From Spirochaetota bacterium (GTDB taxonomy: Bacteria > Spirochaetota > Spirochaetia > Treponematales > UBA12059), in NCBI GenBank assembly GCA_022703505.1, contig JAKLDN010000007.1, forward strand, positions 1 to 64,000: a stretch of DNA of 64,000 bases, written 5' to 3'. Positions within the stretch are counted from its first letter, which is position 1; every line of letters starts with the position of its first letter. Under the pieces are notes generated by a model. It had not been told where the DNA came from. It ran no database searches and worked only from the letters and a program-made list of their open reading frames with translations. Position numbers and translations under genes: made by a program. This document shows, piece by piece, positions 62,783 to 64,000 of the stretch.

Positions 62783-63378
62783 TCGGGGTCCTCCCCGGAA
62801 AGGTCTTCCTTAGAGACGGCCGCTGATATTTCGTCGATCCCCTTTTGATCCAAGACCATGGCTAACGAGGGGTAGAGGACGATAATGCCATCGGGATTGG
62901 CCGGGTCTGACGGGATTTCCATCAGCCGACAGCCTGCCAGTTTTCGAAGAACCGTCTCAAGGCGTGTTTTTTTTAGATCGTCGCCAACGACTGCACGGTA
63001 GCGCTGCGCAAATTCAAATACCGATATAGAAGGGTATCCTGTTAAAGAAAGTTCAGTGCGCTTCTCCTCGAACATCAGCCGAAACACGAGGAGAGCGCAT
63101 GTTTCATCTCGGCTTAACCGCAGACGCATATCGTGCCCCGCACGGCACGCCACCACGCCTAGTATCTCATCCCGCCTAAGCTCCATATCAGCACATCCAA
63201 ACCAAGCTTCCAAAAGTCGGATGTTTCGTACGGCAAAGTCATAGACCTGGTCACTTCGCTCAATGCCGCGGACGAGGAATGTGCGAGAAAGAAGAGTTCT
63301 CACGGCAGCTTTAAAAAGGTCAAACTCTGTATCGCTTAATTCACCGATTAGAATTAAGTTTTCAGCATCTACTGTCAT
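62779..63378 (-). CDS. jetB: Wadjet protein JetB (DUF4194, MukE-like)
   Basis: 199 aa winged-helix protein (RTLLSRTFLVRGIERSDQVYDFAVRN, CALLVFRLMFEEKRTELSLTG, LETVLRKLAGCRLMEIP). It matches DUF4194, the kite/MukE-like subunit that joins JetA and JetC. 4-bp overlaps with both neighbours. Confidence 0.87.
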   Translation of the reverse strand: MTVDAENLILIGELSDTEFDLFKAAVRTLLSRTFLVRGIERSDQVYDFAVRNIRLLEAWFGCADMELRRDEILGVVACRAGHDMRLRLSRDETCALLVFRLMFEEKRTELSLTGYPSISVFEFAQRYRAVVGDDLKKTRLETVLRKLAGCRLMEIPSDPANPDGIIVLYPSLAMVLDQKGIDEISAAVSKEDLSGEDPE

Positions 63379-64000
63379 TTTCTTCCTCTGAACACAAGGT
63401 CGGGCATCTCATAACCAGCTGAAATGACTCGCTCGGAAAGACCGTTCTCTACAAAATACCGGAAACGTCCTTTTCTACCATCCGCGTAGAGCACGGCATA
63501 TAGAAGACGGACAAAGGAATCCACATCGGTAACCAATTCGGAGGACGTTAGAGGGCGTTCCGTACCCCCCGCTTCGTCCAACCAGGCGGCGATTTTATTC
63601 GGGCCCAACTGTCGTTCGAGTCTTAATCGAAGTTCGGCTTCAGCCTGCTCCAGCCCTTCATAACTGGCACCGGGCGGTCCTGCAGAGGGAGAGAGGGCCT
63701 CTCTAAGCCAGCGACGATATCGCGATTCCGGTGCGATCAAGCGCACCTGATATAGATGATGCGTGAATCCACGAGTGCGTGATTTTGAGCCAGCCAAAGC
63801 ATGTGCAACCGCGATTATCCTTCCGGCGATGGATGACTCGGGCTCGAGCATAGCCCTAACCCGTTCGACACTTACCTTCGCGTATAGCATGTTGCGACGA
63901 TCAATCTCATCCAAGAGCGGATCGATGGAACGCAAAATGTCGCGAATTTCTTCCAGCATTGTCGCAAGCCGTTGCCGGGCATCTTCTACTGTACAGCGGG
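63375..64000 (-). CDS. jetA: Wadjet protein JetA (kleisin-like), truncated by the window edge
   Basis: The C-terminal 208 codons are visible; the frame stays open to base 64000, and the Met at 63959 is internal (open codons precede it). Helical content and position (MLEEIRDILRSIDPLLDEIDRRN, KGRFRYFVENGLSERVISAGYEMPDLV) fit JetA, the MukF/kleisin-like subunit. Which JetA subfamily, and thus the Wadjet type, cannot be decided from this part. Confidence 0.8.
   Translation of the reverse strand, partial: RCTVEDARQRLATMLEEIRDILRSIDPLLDEIDRRNMLYAKVSVERVRAMLEPESSIAGRIIAVAHALAGSKSRTRGFTHHLYQVRLIAPESRYRRWLREALSPSAGPPGASYEGLEQAEAELRLRLERQLGPNKIAAWLDEAGGTERPLTSSELVTDVDSFVRLLYAVLYADGRKGRFRYFVENGLSERVISAGYEMPDLVFRGRK

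Noticed and set aside
40674-64000. attR inside the window
   Set aside because: I looked for another copy of the tRNA 3' segment and found none; the right end of the element is beyond base 64000.

Overview
The window falls into two parts of different origin. Bases 1 to about 40,670 are high-GC, densely packed chromosome. They begin inside gyrB, followed by gyrA and two perfect parS sites, which suggests proximity to the replication origin. The gene content fits a motile, anaerobic-leaning bacterium and is compatible with a spirochaete: an Rnf complex, a chemotaxis receptor, a cyclic-nucleotide/HATPase sensor protein, DUF2804 and a cysteine desulfidase-like enzyme. No rRNA or phylogenetic marker settles the phylum, so that assignment is tentative.

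Chromosomal layout. gyrB (partial) and gyrA; parS pair inside short inverted-repeat elements; a truncated CGNR-type regulator; a metK / FliG-like / radical SAM operon (minus); glpK, a TauE-type permease, a SagB-like nitroreductase, a Cache chemoreceptor and an adenosine-specific kinase (plus); DUF2804, a NUDIX hydrolase, a cysteine desulfidase-like enzyme and a LUD protein (minus), with a divergent HxlR regulator; DinB and asnB; ettA, a TPR membrane protein and a sensor histidine kinase; a CBS-domain protein behind a promoter with an operator in its spacer; an RND efflux operon (membrane fusion protein, pump, TolC); corA; the rnfCDGEAB operon; an MgtC-like protein; and the CNB/HATPase protein. 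Intergenic repeats built from CCACGGAG/ACACGGAG units recur here and are not seen in the accessory part.

At 40,600-40,673 lies tRNA-Ile2 (anticodon CAT). Directly behind it starts an integrated element that runs past the right edge. Its GC is lower, and very low at 42-44 kb. It carries a tyrosine recombinase, a 620-aa protein with a degenerate IS630-like C-terminus, an excisionase-like HTH protein, a RepA-like ATPase, a CsgG/FlgO-like lipoprotein, a three-gene StbABC-like maintenance operon, a candidate oriT, a MobC-like protein and a relaxase with a C-terminal LPD7-like domain. No type IV secretion genes are visible, so an integrative mobilizable element is the best reading.

The right end of the element is a defence island on the minus strand. 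It holds a Wadjet system (jetA partial, jetB, jetC, jetD) and a three-gene restriction-modification-like cassette: a small N6 methylase, an Eco57I-like methylase, and a fusion of a T5orf172/GIY-YIG-like domain with a superfamily 2 helicase. The strongest candidates for something little described are the recombinase plus transposase-like gene pair, this methylase-methylase-helicase cassette, and the nested inverted-repeat locus at 46,850-47,068.
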